DNA of 64,000 nucleotides from HRBIN30 sp964534275 (GTDB lineage: Bacteria; Desulfobacterota; Binatia; HRBIN30): positions 1 to 64,000 of the forward strand of contig CAZHQG010000001.1 of assembly GCA_964534275.1 (NCBI GenBank), read 5' to 3'. The first letter of the stretch is position 1. Every line of letters starts with the position of its first letter. This document shows, piece after piece, positions 34,216 to 43,413 of the stretch. Below the pieces are notes generated by a model. The model was not told where the DNA came from, ran no database searches, and saw only the letters and a list, made by a program, of their open reading frames with translations. A program made the translations under genes and the position numbers.

Positions 34216-34636
34216 AATGAAGTCCAGCTACCCGAATGCACGAACGAAGGCAAGGTAAGTTTGCTCCGCCCCGGCCAAGGGCAAAGGATGCGAAACCAGA
34301 GCGCAATGGAACTCGTGCGTCGAAAGATGAAGGTCGGTGATACTCGGCGGGCTACACCGAAAACACGGTGCTGGCATCCGGTGCCTAAGGCCCCGGAGCG
34401 AGAAGGTTGAATGGCCCGATTTGCGTCTCCCGCTCGTCACCTTTGTCCCCGCTGAATGCCCTAGTCTTATTCGGGGCGCGGCATCCCGTACCGCTGTGCG
34501 TGGATTGAGTGAGCCAATGGCGCGGAGAACGCCGCCGACCGATTCGTTGAGTCGTAGGTGTTTCACGCAAGGGACAATTCCCCGGCCCTCCGCTGTGGTG
34601 GGCAGAAGGCGGTTCGTTTTTGCCGCAAATGGGTCT
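34216..34636. other. Divergent non-coding region of about 420 bases
   Basis: Between the SGNH esterase (leftward) and the polytopic membrane protein (rightward). The membrane-protein frame is open through part of it, but the codons before 34637 encode a Ser/Arg/Pro-rich sequence typical of non-coding GC-rich DNA. It probably holds both promoters. No riboswitch or repeat recognised. Confidence 0.45.
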
Positions 34637-36202
34637 ATGACAACACGCGCGATTTCCATGCAACGGTTCTCGCACCGAGGGACGGCCGAATCTCCCCCGC
34701 GCCGGGAGAAGATCCTGGTGATGGTGCTCTTCCTCGCCTTTGTTGCATCGCGTGCGTTTCTGCTCCTCACCTCGAGCGAGCGGATCAGAAACTGGGAAGA
34801 GCCGGTGTTCCTGTTCAGCGCCTTGCGCGTGCAAGATGAAGGATGGGCGCGGGTGTGGGACTACCAGGACGACCTGAACCACGGCGGCTCCGTTCCCCTG
34901 ATCCTCGCGGGCGCTGTTTGGCTGCGTTGGGTCGAACCCTCGGTGCTCGCGCTGAAATGGATGCTGCTCGTGTGGTGGACGATCAGCTTTGCCGTATTCC
35001 TGTGGGCGGCCTGGAGTATCTTTTCTCCACGGGCGGCGGTGGCGGGCGGGTTTCTCTGGGTAGGTGCGAGCCCGGACTTCGCTCGCTTGCAAGTCACCCT
35101 CGTAGGCTCGCACCCCGAGGCCGTGCTGCCCGCACTCCTTGGAACCGTGTGGCTGGCAGGTGCGTTGCGGGCGAAGAAGCCTTCCCCCGCACGTTGGATT
35201 CTGATCGGTAGTGCCGCAGCTACGGCCACGTGGATGTCGTACTTGTCGGTTGGCTGGAGCGCAGCGTTGTGCGCCGGCGCTCGCTTTGCAACGGGTCCCC
35301 GCTGGCGCCGGGCGTTAGCTTTGGGAATCGGCATCTCGTTGGGGGCGCTGCCTTGGTTGTACCAGAACGTATACCTGCGGCCGCACGGAGCGCTGCTTTG
35401 GCTTCGACGTGTGGGGTTGCCCGAAACCCCAGGTGCGGATTCCGACGCTCGGCTGGGTCTGCTGGGGATGTTGGCGCAGCTCCCTGATTCGTTGGGCCCG
35501 GCGGTGAACGGCAGCTTGCTCGTTGCCGCATTGGCGGCGTTTGCCGCACTGCCTCTCCTTGTTTGGTCGCACCGTCAGTGGCGCATTCTTGCCGGGCGCG
35601 TACCGGCCATGGTTCCGGTCGTCGCGCTCGCGGCCGTCGGTTCTGCGTGCGTGCTGGCGATCGGACGGATCCCTCTGCTGCCCGGCGAAGGGTACTACTA
35701 CAGTCGCTTCTTCGCGCCGCTCTTGGTGTTGCTGTTCCTGCTTGCGGGTGCGGGCGTGGACGTGGCCGTCGCGACGTTCGGCCGCTGGTGCGATTCGGCG
35801 ATTGTCGCCGTGCTTCTCGGTGCGGGTGTGGCAAACTTGGCTCCGCTGTACGGCCAAGGAGTTGCCGCTCCGAGCTTCCGGGAAGAATACCTTCGCGGCT
35901 GCCTGGTGTACGGAGTCGCCGAATTTAGCCGCGCGGGAAGCCCGGAACAGGCGGTCGCGCACCTGGCACGGTTCGAAGACGTGGAGTGCCGACGGCGTGC
36001 CTTCGGGGGGCTCGGCTGGGGGCTTGCAGATGCATACATCGCAACCCGAAGCACGGAGCAGGCACGTCGTTTCCTCGATGCAGTTCCGGACCCGAACTTG
36101 CGCCGCGCCGCGTGTGGAGGCATGCGATTCGTGCTCGCACGTTCGCCGCGGGTTGCTCCTCCGGTCCCGTTTCCTTCCGAGCTCGAACGCCTCTGTCAGT
36201 AA
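34637..36202 (+). CDS. Polytopic membrane protein with extracytoplasmic Asp motif (GT-C-like), function unknown
   Basis: A 521-residue protein with about 10-11 hydrophobic helices between residues ~25 and ~420, followed by a soluble C-terminal region of ~100 residues with repeat-like text (VYGVAEFSRAGSPEQAVAHLARF, GWGLADAYIATRSTEQARRFLDA). The first loop after helix 1 contains RIRNWEEPVFLFSALRVQDEGWARVWDYQDD, reminiscent of the acidic first loop of GT-C glycosyltransferases, and GEGYYYSRFFAPLLVLLFLLA resembles their later helices, but the exact family is not recognised. The ATG at 34637 begins just before a Met/Arg-rich N-terminus; upstream in-frame starts exist. It stands alone. Confidence 0.65.
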   Translation: MTTRAISMQRFSHRGTAESPPRREKILVMVLFLAFVASRAFLLLTSSERIRNWEEPVFLFSALRVQDEGWARVWDYQDDLNHGGSVPLILAGAVWLRWVEPSVLALKWMLLVWWTISFAVFLWAAWSIFSPRAAVAGGFLWVGASPDFARLQVTLVGSHPEAVLPALLGTVWLAGALRAKKPSPARWILIGSAAATATWMSYLSVGWSAALCAGARFATGPRWRRALALGIGISLGALPWLYQNVYLRPHGALLWLRRVGLPETPGADSDARLGLLGMLAQLPDSLGPAVNGSLLVAALAAFAALPLLVWSHRQWRILAGRVPAMVPVVALAAVGSACVLAIGRIPLLPGEGYYYSRFFAPLLVLLFLLAGAGVDVAVATFGRWCDSAIVAVLLGAGVANLAPLYGQGVAAPSFREEYLRGCLVYGVAEFSRAGSPEQAVAHLARFEDVECRRRAFGGLGWGLADAYIATRSTEQARRFLDAVPDPNLRRAACGGMRFVLARSPRVAPPVPFPSELERLCQ

Positions 36203-36442
36203 CGGCGAAACAAAAAAGGGGACCAAGTTCCTGCCGGCGAACGACGCCATGACTGGCTTCTCTGGGTGCTGTGGCGAGCGGGGCCAACGAGGAAGAAACC
36301 ATCGCAGGTCGCCCTGGAGAGGCGGCCGGTTGCCAACAATTCGAGGGCCACAGCCCGGCCCCAGAGGGCGATGCGCTCGACCGTAGCCCTCGGCCTCACT
36401 CGTTGGATGGTGTGCGGCTCTCGAACCCAGTTGGATGGGCGC

Positions 36443-37513
36443 TCACAGCACCGCAAGTTGGCCTGAGTGCGCGCTCATCATTGGAGTCGCCAATTGGCCG
36501 CAAGCTGCGGCGATGTCTTGGCCTTGCGTGACTCTTCGCTTCGTGAACACACCTTCGGCCCGCAGCTTGCGCAAGAACGCCATCACTACCGACTCGTCCG
36601 GGGCGGCAAACGGAGCGTCTCGCTGGGGGTTGTAAGGAATCAGGTTCACCACGCACGGCAAGCCGCTGCACCAGCGCGCCAATTCCGTGGCGTGTTCCAG
36701 CGAGTCGTTGATGCCGCGAAGCAGCACGTACTGGACCAGAAACAGCCCTCTCCGAGGCAGCGGGTACTCGAGTAAAAGTCGCTTCAGTTCGTCGAGCGGT
36801 ACCGCCCGATTGACGGGAACAAGGCGGCTACGCAGGGCATCGTTCGCAGCGTGCAGCGAGATGGCCAGGCGGAGCTTTTGCCAGCGCGGATCCCGCCGTG
36901 CACGCTCGGCAAGCTTGGCGAGGCCGGAGGCCAAGCCAACCGTCGACAACGTCATGTGCGAGTGCGGGAATGCCAGCCCCGCAGGGTCGGAGAGGATCTC
37001 GATCGCCCGAACGAGGTTGTCGAAGTTGTCGAGTGGCTCGCCCATGCCCATGAACACGATGTTCCGAATGCCGTCGCTGTCGTAGCGGTACGGCCCGCAT
37101 GCCTGTTCCCCACGGGAAACAAGAATGGCGCGTGCGAGCAAGCGCTGGGCAACGATTTCGGCGGCCGACAAGTTGCGCACCAAGCCCATGCGCCCGGTTT
37201 CGCAAAACGTGCACCCCATGCGGCAGCCGACTTGAGTGGACACGCAAAGGGTACGCCAGCGCGAGCCACGGTAGCTGTCCATCGGAACGATCACGCTCTC
37301 GACCAGTGCGCCATCCGCGAGGAGTGCGGCAAACTTGATCACTCCGCTCGCCTCGCGCACGGATGAAAGCACCGGGAGCATCTCTGGCCGAACTTCGCGG
37401 ACCGCAGCCGCGTACTGGCGGCGCGCAACGGCTGCGTCGCCGCCAGTCCGAGCGACGTACTCGCTCGCGGTCAGTTGCCACGCGGGCTCCGGGATGTGCG
37501 CTCGTTCTGCCAC
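36443..37513 (-). CDS. rlmN: 23S rRNA (adenine2503-C2)-methyltransferase RlmN
   Basis: A radical-SAM RNA methyltransferase of 356 residues that methylates A2503 of 23S rRNA and some tRNAs. The radical-SAM cluster motif is CRMGCTFC (VGCRMGCTFCETGRMG), followed by IVFMGMGEPLDNFDNL and STVGLASGLAKLAE, ISLHAANDALRSRLVPVNR, and VNLIPYNPQ. The C-terminal catalytic Cys lies in AACGQLA, which is conserved in RlmN and Cfr. The start is a GTG at 37513, 8 bases after the thiolase stop, because the frame has no other acceptable start and family length fits. Cfr is a distant alternative; the chromosomal setting and lack of a resistance context favour RlmN. Confidence 0.92.
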   Translation of the reverse strand: MAERAHIPEPAWQLTASEYVARTGGDAAVARRQYAAAVREVRPEMLPVLSSVREASGVIKFAALLADGALVESVIVPMDSYRGSRWRTLCVSTQVGCRMGCTFCETGRMGLVRNLSAAEIVAQRLLARAILVSRGEQACGPYRYDSDGIRNIVFMGMGEPLDNFDNLVRAIEILSDPAGLAFPHSHMTLSTVGLASGLAKLAERARRDPRWQKLRLAISLHAANDALRSRLVPVNRAVPLDELKRLLLEYPLPRRGLFLVQYVLLRGINDSLEHATELARWCSGLPCVVNLIPYNPQRDAPFAAPDESVVMAFLRKLRAEGVFTKRRVTQGQDIAAACGQLATPMMSAHSGQLAVL

Positions 37514-37521
37514 GGGGGAGG

Positions 37522-38685
37522 TTACAGCCGCTCGATGATCGTGCCGGTTCCCAGGCCGCCGCCGCAACACATGGAAATCAGCGCATACCGCCCTTGGGTG
37601 CGCTCGAGTTCGTGGAGAGCCGTGGTGATGAGGCGCGCACCCGTGCATCCGGTCGGATGGCCGAGCGCGATGGCTCCGCCGTTCGGGTTCACCCGCTCGG
37701 GGTTGGGCTCGCAGGCCTTCATCCAGGCGAGCACCACCGACGCGAACGCTTCGTTGACCTCGAACACGTCGATATCGTCGATTTTTAGTCCGGTGAGCTC
37801 CAGCAGTTTACGCGTTGCAGGGATGGGCCCTTTGAGCATGGTGACCGGATCGACGCCCACTAACGTGGTGGCAACGATTCGGGCCCGCGGGCGCAACCCG
37901 AGCCGCTGTACCGCACGCGGCGATGCCAGCAAAACAGCGGCAGCCCCATCGGAGACCTGCGACGACGTCCCCGCGGTGTGGATGCCCCCAGGCTCGACAG
38001 GTTGCAACGCAGCCAATTTTTCCAGCGAAGTTTCCCGCAAGCCTTCGTCGCGCTCGACACGGCGCGTCTCCCCGGTCGGGTTGCCATTCTCGTCGACCAC
38101 GGGTGCTTCGATGGGCACGACTTCTCGGGCAAAGCGCCCCTCGCGCCAAGCTTGGTTGGCCAGCATTTGGCTGCGCAAGCCGAAGCGGTCGGTATCCTCG
38201 CGCGTGATGCCAAATTCCTTGGCGATCATCTCGGCCCCTTGGAATTGTGTCGCGAACGCGTAGTGCTCCGCATACGACGGCGGAAACGGAGAACCGCCGC
38301 GCATGTTCGAACCTAAAGGTACGCGGGTCATCATCTCGACCCCACAGGCGAGAACGACATCTTCGATCCCGGCGCCCACGAGCCCGGCTGCCAGCGAGGT
38401 CGCTTGCTGGCTCGACCCACACTGGCTGTCCACTGTGGTCGACGGCACCTCCATCGGCAATCCCTCGCTAAGCCAGGCCGTACGGGTGACGTTAAACGAC
38501 TGCTCGCCGACCTGCGACACGCAGCCTCCAACGACTTGCCCCACTTGCCGGGGATCGATTCCGGCTCGTTCAATGACCGCCCGCTGGATTTTTCCAAGCA
38601 GCGCTGCCGGGTGCAGCCCCGAAAGCCCTCCTTTCCGCCGCCCGATGGGCGTGCGTGCAGCTTCGACAATGAAAACCTCTTGCAT
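37522..38685 (-). CDS. Acetyl-CoA acetyltransferase / 3-ketoacyl-CoA thiolase
   Basis: A type II thiolase of 387 residues that cleaves 3-ketoacyl-CoA or condenses acetyl-CoA. The nucleophile Cys is in VDSQCGSSQQA (residue ~90), the second active-site His is in GHPTGCTGARLI, and the final Cys in ISMCCGGGLGTGTIIERL. NEAFASVVLAW completes the set. The pattern is like FadA5/AcAT enzymes of side-chain and fatty acid degradation. AGGAGG lies 5 bases before the ATG at 38685. It is followed closely by rlmN, but the pairing is not functionally obvious. A second thiolase-type gene lies at 47-48 kb. Confidence 0.95.
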   Translation of the reverse strand: MQEVFIVEAARTPIGRRKGGLSGLHPAALLGKIQRAVIERAGIDPRQVGQVVGGCVSQVGEQSFNVTRTAWLSEGLPMEVPSTTVDSQCGSSQQATSLAAGLVGAGIEDVVLACGVEMMTRVPLGSNMRGGSPFPPSYAEHYAFATQFQGAEMIAKEFGITREDTDRFGLRSQMLANQAWREGRFAREVVPIEAPVVDENGNPTGETRRVERDEGLRETSLEKLAALQPVEPGGIHTAGTSSQVSDGAAAVLLASPRAVQRLGLRPRARIVATTLVGVDPVTMLKGPIPATRKLLELTGLKIDDIDVFEVNEAFASVVLAWMKACEPNPERVNPNGGAIALGHPTGCTGARLITTALHELERTQGRYALISMCCGGGLGTGTIIERL

Positions 38686-38865
38686 CGTAAACCTCCTGAA
38701 CCGTGGATTTCCGCGAGGGGAAGAAATTTTTGAAGCACACAGGGATCCGACTTACCAGCACCTTGGTGCTGGGCGTCATCGAGCGCAGCGCGCGACGCGA
38801 GGCGTCGGTTGGCACCGACCCGGGTTTGCTTCACGCAGCCTCAGGGAGCCAGTGGTGGTTGTTCG

Positions 38866-39786
38866 TTACGAACGAGACCACCATCGCTGGACGGTTTCGA
38901 TCCACACCGCGGGTTCGGGCGGTAGCCAAAGGGCGACGGGCTCGCGGCGGAACCAGGTGAGCTGCCGCTTCGCAAAACGCCGGGTCGCACGGGCCATGGC
39001 ACAGAGAGCCTCGTCCAGACTAGCCTTCCCGCGTACGTACGCGCCGATCTCCCGATAGCCAAGACTTTGCAGGGCGGGCAGCGACGGGTCGTACCCGCGC
39101 GCGTAGAGGCTGCGCACTTCGTCGACCAAGCCTGCGGCCACCATCGCTTTGCAGCGTTCGTCGATCCGCCTGTACAGCTCAGCCCGCGGAACATCTACGC
39201 CAAGAAGAACCATCGGATGCCGTCCCGTCGCAAAGCGATGTTGGTGTTGCCACCAGCTCATCGGCCGGCCAGTCTTGTAATACACCTCGAGTGCACGCAC
39301 GAGGCGGACATGATCGCGCGGATGCAGCCGTGTAGCGGTTTCGGGGTCCACTTGGGCCAGGTCCGCATGCAAGCGTCCCGGCTCTGCCTCCTCGCGAGCG
39401 ATCAGCGAGGCGCGCAAGGTCGGGTCGCGCGCTGGCCCAGGAAACAGTCCGCCCCGCAGCACCCGCACGTACAGTCCGGTGCCGCCCACGACGAGTACGC
39501 GCCGGCCGCGCCGTTGCACTTCGTCAATGGCCGCTTCCGCAAGCTCGAGAAAGCGCGCGCAGTGGAATTCTTCGTCGGGGTCGGCGACGTCCAGCACGTG
39601 GTGACGAACCCGTTGCCGTTCGCTCCGCCCTGGTTTGGCGCTGCCAATGTCGAGCCCACGGTACACTTGCCGCGAGTCGGCATTGACGACCTCTGCCTCA
39701 AAGCGCTCGGCAATCTCGATGCTGATCGCGGTCTTCCCCGCGGCCGTGGGGCCGACAATCGCTAGGATCGGTTCGGCGAGAGCCAT
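38866..39786 (-). CDS. miaA: tRNA dimethylallyltransferase MiaA
   Basis: MiaA prenylates the N6 of A37 in tRNAs reading UNN codons. The 306-residue product shows the P-loop GPTAAGKTAISIEIA, the tRNA-substrate motif EVVNADSRQVYRGLDIGSAKP (split over residues ~32-52), GGTGLYVRVL, and ATRRFAKRQLTWFR near the C-terminus. Length and order are those of the family. The ATG at 39786 lies 28 bases after the ABC ATPase stop; the frame is open upstream but the extra residues do not match MiaA. It is the third gene in a leftward run with a transporter. Confidence 0.96.
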   Translation of the reverse strand: MALAEPILAIVGPTAAGKTAISIEIAERFEAEVVNADSRQVYRGLDIGSAKPGRSERQRVRHHVLDVADPDEEFHCARFLELAEAAIDEVQRRGRRVLVVGGTGLYVRVLRGGLFPGPARDPTLRASLIAREEAEPGRLHADLAQVDPETATRLHPRDHVRLVRALEVYYKTGRPMSWWQHQHRFATGRHPMVLLGVDVPRAELYRRIDERCKAMVAAGLVDEVRSLYARGYDPSLPALQSLGYREIGAYVRGKASLDEALCAMARATRRFAKRQLTWFRREPVALWLPPEPAVWIETVQRWWSRS

Positions 39787-39814
39787 GGTGAGGAGCTTTC
39801 TTCGCAGCGGCGTA

Positions 39815-40864
39815 TCAAGAGCGAGTGTGGTGGGAACTAGCCGACGGTTCGATCCAGTGCACTGCGCTCGACTTGAAAGTGACGACCACCGGCTGTCCGA
39901 TTGCCAGCCCGAGTTCGGCAAAGGCTCTTGCGGTGATCCGTGCCACAAACTCCACTCCACAGTCGACGCGCACCAAGAACCCTGCCGCACTTCCCTCGAT
40001 CCCTACCACGACTCCGGAGAAGCTGTTGCGTGCGCTAGAGCGCAAGGGCTCGCGCGAAAGGAGGATGCTCTCTGGGTCGATGGCGACCGCGACCTTCGCG
40101 TTGGCCTTTGCCGGGGGATCGGTAGGGAGAACGATCTCGATGCCCCCAGCCTGCAAAATGGCCTCGCCGCCGTCGACGCGGAGTCGACCGCGCACGAGAT
40201 TCACGAGCGGGAACGGACCCACACGGCCATGTTCGAGGCTCAGGATTCGATCCCCGAGCCGGTACGCTTGATCGAGGGTATGGGTGGAAAACACGACGGT
40301 GCGGCCTCGCTGAGCGAGCTCGCGTAAGAGGGCTTCGAACTCCGGGGTAGAGTCGCGGTCCAAGTTGGCCGTCGGCTCGTCGAACAAGTACACCGGCGGG
40401 TCGATCGCCAGTGCCCGCGCAATGGCCACGCGTTGGGCCTCGCCAGTGGACAGTTTCCATGCGGGCCGCGACCCAAAGCCCTCGAGCCCCACCCGTGCCA
40501 AGGCCCGTTCGATGCGTTCCTCGTCGTTCTCCCCGCGAACGCGCAACCCGTACGCCACGTTGGCGTACACGCTGCGCCGGAACAACAAGGGCCGCTGTGC
40601 CACGTACGTTGCGCGGCGACGCAGCTCCTCCCAGCTGGACGTGCCGGGGATGACAGGTTCGCCGAAAAACAGGAACCGTTGTGCACGGACGCGGCGTAGG
40701 CCCGCAAGCCCTTCGAGGAGTGTGGTCTTTCCTGCCCCGTTCGGACCTACCACTGCCGTAATTTGGCCCGCGGGCACCTCGAGCACGTCGATTTGCAGCG
40801 CGGCAACCGCCCCGATTTCCACTTCGAGGCCGCGCACAGAAAAGGCAAAGGCGGCACCATTCAT
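39815..40864 (-). CDS. tupC: ABC transporter ATPase of the tungstate/molybdate type (TupC/WtpC-like)
   Basis: A 349-residue importer ATPase. Walker A GPNGAGKTTLLEG, the signature LSTGEAQRVAIARAL, Walker B VYLFDEPTANLD and the switch His in FSTHTLDQA are all present. The C-terminal ~120 residues (from about 240, with IDPESILLSREPLRSSARNSFSGVVVGIEG) form a TOBE/MOP-like oxyanion-binding domain, as in ModC and WtpC. The ATG overlaps the permease stop by ATGA. The shortness of the permease and its resemblance to TupB suggest tungstate over molybdate, but the binding protein that decides specificity is not in the window. Confidence 0.87.
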   Translation of the reverse strand: MNGAAFAFSVRGLEVEIGAVAALQIDVLEVPAGQITAVVGPNGAGKTTLLEGLAGLRRVRAQRFLFFGEPVIPGTSSWEELRRRATYVAQRPLLFRRSVYANVAYGLRVRGENDEERIERALARVGLEGFGSRPAWKLSTGEAQRVAIARALAIDPPVYLFDEPTANLDRDSTPEFEALLRELAQRGRTVVFSTHTLDQAYRLGDRILSLEHGRVGPFPLVNLVRGRLRVDGGEAILQAGGIEIVLPTDPPAKANAKVAVAIDPESILLSREPLRSSARNSFSGVVVGIEGSAAGFLVRVDCGVEFVARITARAFAELGLAIGQPVVVTFKSSAVHWIEPSASSHHTRS

Positions 40865-41571
40865 GGCAGCAATCTGGGGCTGGCCCACCAGGCAACAAGG
40901 TTCACGCCGAGGGCAAGCAGCAAGAGGAGCAATCCGAGGGCAAATGCCAGGGCAAAATCCCCTTTGCTCGTTTCGAGCGCAATCGCAGTGGTCAAGGTGC
41001 GAGTTGCCCCGCGAATGTTGCCACCCAGCATCAACGCTACACCAAGCTCGGAGACAAGCCGGCCAAAAGTGGCAACCGTTACCCCAACGAGTCCGTACCG
41101 CAGTTCGTACAAAAGCGTGGCCAGCGCTTGCCAGCGAGAGGCACCCAGCGTTTGCGCTGTGGCCTCGATGCGGGGGTCGGCTTCGCCCACCAACGTCAGG
41201 GTCAGCGCGGCAACCAACGGCACGACGAGGAACGTTTGTCCAACGATCATCGCTGCCGGCGTGTAGAGCAACTCGAAAACCCCGAGCGGGCCGCTGCGCG
41301 AGAAGAGTGCGTAGAGAACGAGCCCCACCACCACGGTGGGCATGGCGGTCAGGGTTTTGACCCCGATCTCGGCCGCATTCCGTCCGGGAAATTGCCGCCG
41401 GGCGAGCAGGACTCCCAAAGGAACCCCTGCGAGCGTAGCGAGACCGGTTGCCGAGAGCGCGACGTAAACGGACACCCACGCCGCATGCATCACCTGCGGG
41501 TCGCACGACCAAAGGAGATCCACCGCCGCAGCCAAGGCTTGCGCGAGCGACATGTCGAACGAGTTATGCAA
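40861..41571 (-). CDS. tupB: ABC transporter permease of the tungstate (TupB) type
   Basis: A 236-residue inner-membrane permease with five or six helices. The helix pattern VYVALSATGLATLAGVPLGVLLARRQFPGR and the EAA-like loop around ATAQTLGASRWQALATLLYELRYGLVGVTVATFGRLVSELG are hallmarks of TupB/ModB permeases. A start at 41553 (MSLAQ) would also fit; the upstream ATG at 41571 is taken. It begins a leftward operon permease-ATPase-miaA. No periplasmic tungstate-binding protein (TupA) is encoded upstream. Confidence 0.88.
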   Translation of the reverse strand: MHNSFDMSLAQALAAAVDLLWSCDPQVMHAAWVSVYVALSATGLATLAGVPLGVLLARRQFPGRNAAEIGVKTLTAMPTVVVGLVLYALFSRSGPLGVFELLYTPAAMIVGQTFLVVPLVAALTLTLVGEADPRIEATAQTLGASRWQALATLLYELRYGLVGVTVATFGRLVSELGVALMLGGNIRGATRTLTTAIALETSKGDFALAFALGLLLLLLALGVNLVAWWASPRLLP

Positions 41572-41722
41572 GCACGCGATCTGCTCGGGAACAACCTACG
41601 GAGTTCGCGGACGCACGCGCCGAACGGTGGGCTCTCAGCACGGCCGAACTTGGCCTCCGAAGCTGCGGCGACAGTGGCCGTCTGGAGTCCGGTTGTAAAG
41701 CCGTGCTAAGGAACGCGGCTGC

Positions 41723-42562
41723 ATGTCGCGCCGAAACGTACGTTTGCTTGCGAGCATGGGGATGGCGGTAGCCGTCGTTTTCTTCGCCTTGCCGTGCGAG
41801 AGTGCTGGCGCTGAAGGCAGCCAGGAACCAGCTTCGGGAATCGTTCGCTCCCGAGTGGTGCGGGTCGAGCCCAATCGCTTGGTAGCGGTTCTCGGTGGTG
41901 ACGCGACGGAACCGGACAAGGTGTTCGCACTGCCGATGGAGCGCTTTCTGGCCCTGGCCCGAAGCCCCGACAGTGGCGTGCAGGTAGAGGAGTCGGCAGT
42001 GCGGTTGCGGGGGCGGCGCCTGCGCGTGGACCACGTCGGCTCTCAAGGGGCGTCGTACTTGTTGGTCGACTTGGACTCGAGCGCGATGTGGTGGATGCAC
42101 CCGAAAGAAAAAGCGTACGTCGAGTGGCGCAAGCCGGTGGTGGCGGAAAAAAGCCCGACGCCGCTGCCGCAGCTCGAAGCATTGGAACAAACCAGCGCCA
42201 TCAACGGATTTTCTGCGCGTGCGTTTCGCTTGCAGACCTCTGACGGCACCGCGCTGGTGTGGATCGCTCAGGAGCCACGCGGGCTGCGTGCGGTGCTGGC
42301 GAGTTTCGGTGAATTGCAGCAGGCGGTGAAGCCTGTGCCGGAATCTCTCGACCAGCTCGCGTTGCGTTTGGGGATGGGTTCCGGTGTACCCGTGCGGGTG
42401 CAGGTACTCACGCCGAAGGGTTACACCGTTCACGAGATCGTTGCGTTTGAACAAAAAAGTTGGCCGGCGGACGAGTTCTCTGTGCCCGCTGGCTGGAAGG
42501 CAGTTCCCGTGGAGCGCGCCCATGAGTCCGCCGAAGGAAAACCCTGCGACTCCTGCCCATGA
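41723..42562 (+). CDS. Exported protein of unknown function (DUF4412-like), 279 residues
   Basis: A secreted protein with a signal peptide (residues ~8-30, ending ALPCESAGAE) and a mostly beta-rich domain. Parts such as LRVDHVGSQGASYLLVDLDSSAMWWMHPKEKAYVEW resemble DUF4412-type periplasmic beta sandwiches, but the match is by eye and weak. The C-terminus ends KPCDSCP, with a CxxC pair exposed at the very end. Its last 41 bases overlap the SDR gene, so the two may be co-expressed. A cation or lipid binding role is possible but unproven. Confidence 0.7.
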   Translation: MSRRNVRLLASMGMAVAVVFFALPCESAGAEGSQEPASGIVRSRVVRVEPNRLVAVLGGDATEPDKVFALPMERFLALARSPDSGVQVEESAVRLRGRRLRVDHVGSQGASYLLVDLDSSAMWWMHPKEKAYVEWRKPVVAEKSPTPLPQLEALEQTSAINGFSARAFRLQTSDGTALVWIAQEPRGLRAVLASFGELQQAVKPVPESLDQLALRLGMGSGVPVRVQVLTPKGYTVHEIVAFEQKSWPADEFSVPAGWKAVPVERAHESAEGKPCDSCP

Positions 42563-43397
42563 CCCAGCGACCCATCCGGCGTTGCAGGTCTTCGCGCCGG
42601 GATTGTTTCACGGGCGCACGGCGTTGGTGACGGGCGGCGGGCGTGGCATCGGGCGTGCCATCGCATTGGCCTTCGCGCGCCTCGGGGCCAACGTGGTGAT
42701 TGCCGCGCGCACGGTAGAGCCCCTGGAGCAAACCGCTGCCGACATTGCCGCCTTGGGGAGCGCCTGTTTGGCTGTACCGACAAACGTGCGCGAGGTGGAA
42801 CAAGTCGAGCGGCTCGTCCAGCGTGCGCTCGAGCGCTTCGGCGCGATCGATTTTTTGATCAACAACGCGGGCGGACAATTCCCGGCCCGCCCGTTGGACA
42901 TCAGCGATCGTGGGTGGCGGGCGGTCATCGACCTGAACTTGAATGGCACCTGGAACATGCTGAGCCGGGTGGGTCGCCACATGCTCGAGCGGCGCTTTGG
43001 CGCGGCGGTGAACATCGTCCACATTTACTCCTTCGACCGGGGTGCGCCCGCCTTTGCGCATTCCGGCGCTGCGCGCGCCGGGGTGGTCAACCTCACCCGC
43101 ACGCTGGCGTACTATTGGGCGCGACACGGCGTGACCGTGAATGCCCTTGCTCCCGGAACGGTGTCGACTCGCGGCCTGCGTGAAGAAGAGTTCAGCCGTG
43201 CAGAGGTGTCAGATTACGAAACTCTCGCGGTTCGCGATATCCCCGCCCACCGGCTGGCCGATCCGGAAGAAGTTGCAGCCGCGGTGCTGTTTTTGTGCTC
43301 GCCGGCCGCACGCTACATCAACGGCGCGGTGCTGGTGGTAGACGGCGCACTGTCCCTGGATAACTGGACGCCGATGTGGGACCCGGAACAGTTCTGA
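42522..43397 (+). CDS. Short-chain dehydrogenase/reductase, 2,4-dienoyl-CoA reductase-like
   Basis: A 291-residue Rossmann-fold enzyme. The NAD(P)-binding motif is VTGGGRGIGRAIALAF, NNAGGQFPARPLDISDRGW follows, and LAPGTVSTRGLREEEF lies near the C-terminus. Where classical SDRs have YxxxK, this protein has HSGAARAGVVNLTR: no Tyr, and Arg where Lys is expected. Peroxisomal-type 2,4-dienoyl-CoA reductases also lack that Tyr and read HxGAAKAG, so the closest fit is that group with Lys changed to Arg. Role is probably in degrading unsaturated acyl-CoA. The start overlaps the previous gene by 41 bases. Confidence 0.8.
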   Translation: MSPPKENPATPAHDPATHPALQVFAPGLFHGRTALVTGGGRGIGRAIALAFARLGANVVIAARTVEPLEQTAADIAALGSACLAVPTNVREVEQVERLVQRALERFGAIDFLINNAGGQFPARPLDISDRGWRAVIDLNLNGTWNMLSRVGRHMLERRFGAAVNIVHIYSFDRGAPAFAHSGAARAGVVNLTRTLAYYWARHGVTVNALAPGTVSTRGLREEEFSRAEVSDYETLAVRDIPAHRLADPEEVAAAVLFLCSPAARYINGAVLVVDGALSLDNWTPMWDPEQF

Positions 43398-43413
43398 GCG
43401 CCCAAGACCCAGC

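Noticed and set aside
39815..41512. A single 565-codon frame suggesting a permease-ATPase fusion
   Set aside because: The first ~215 codons are in the wrong frame over the permease gene; the ATPase starts at 40864 with an ATGA overlap, so there is no fusion.
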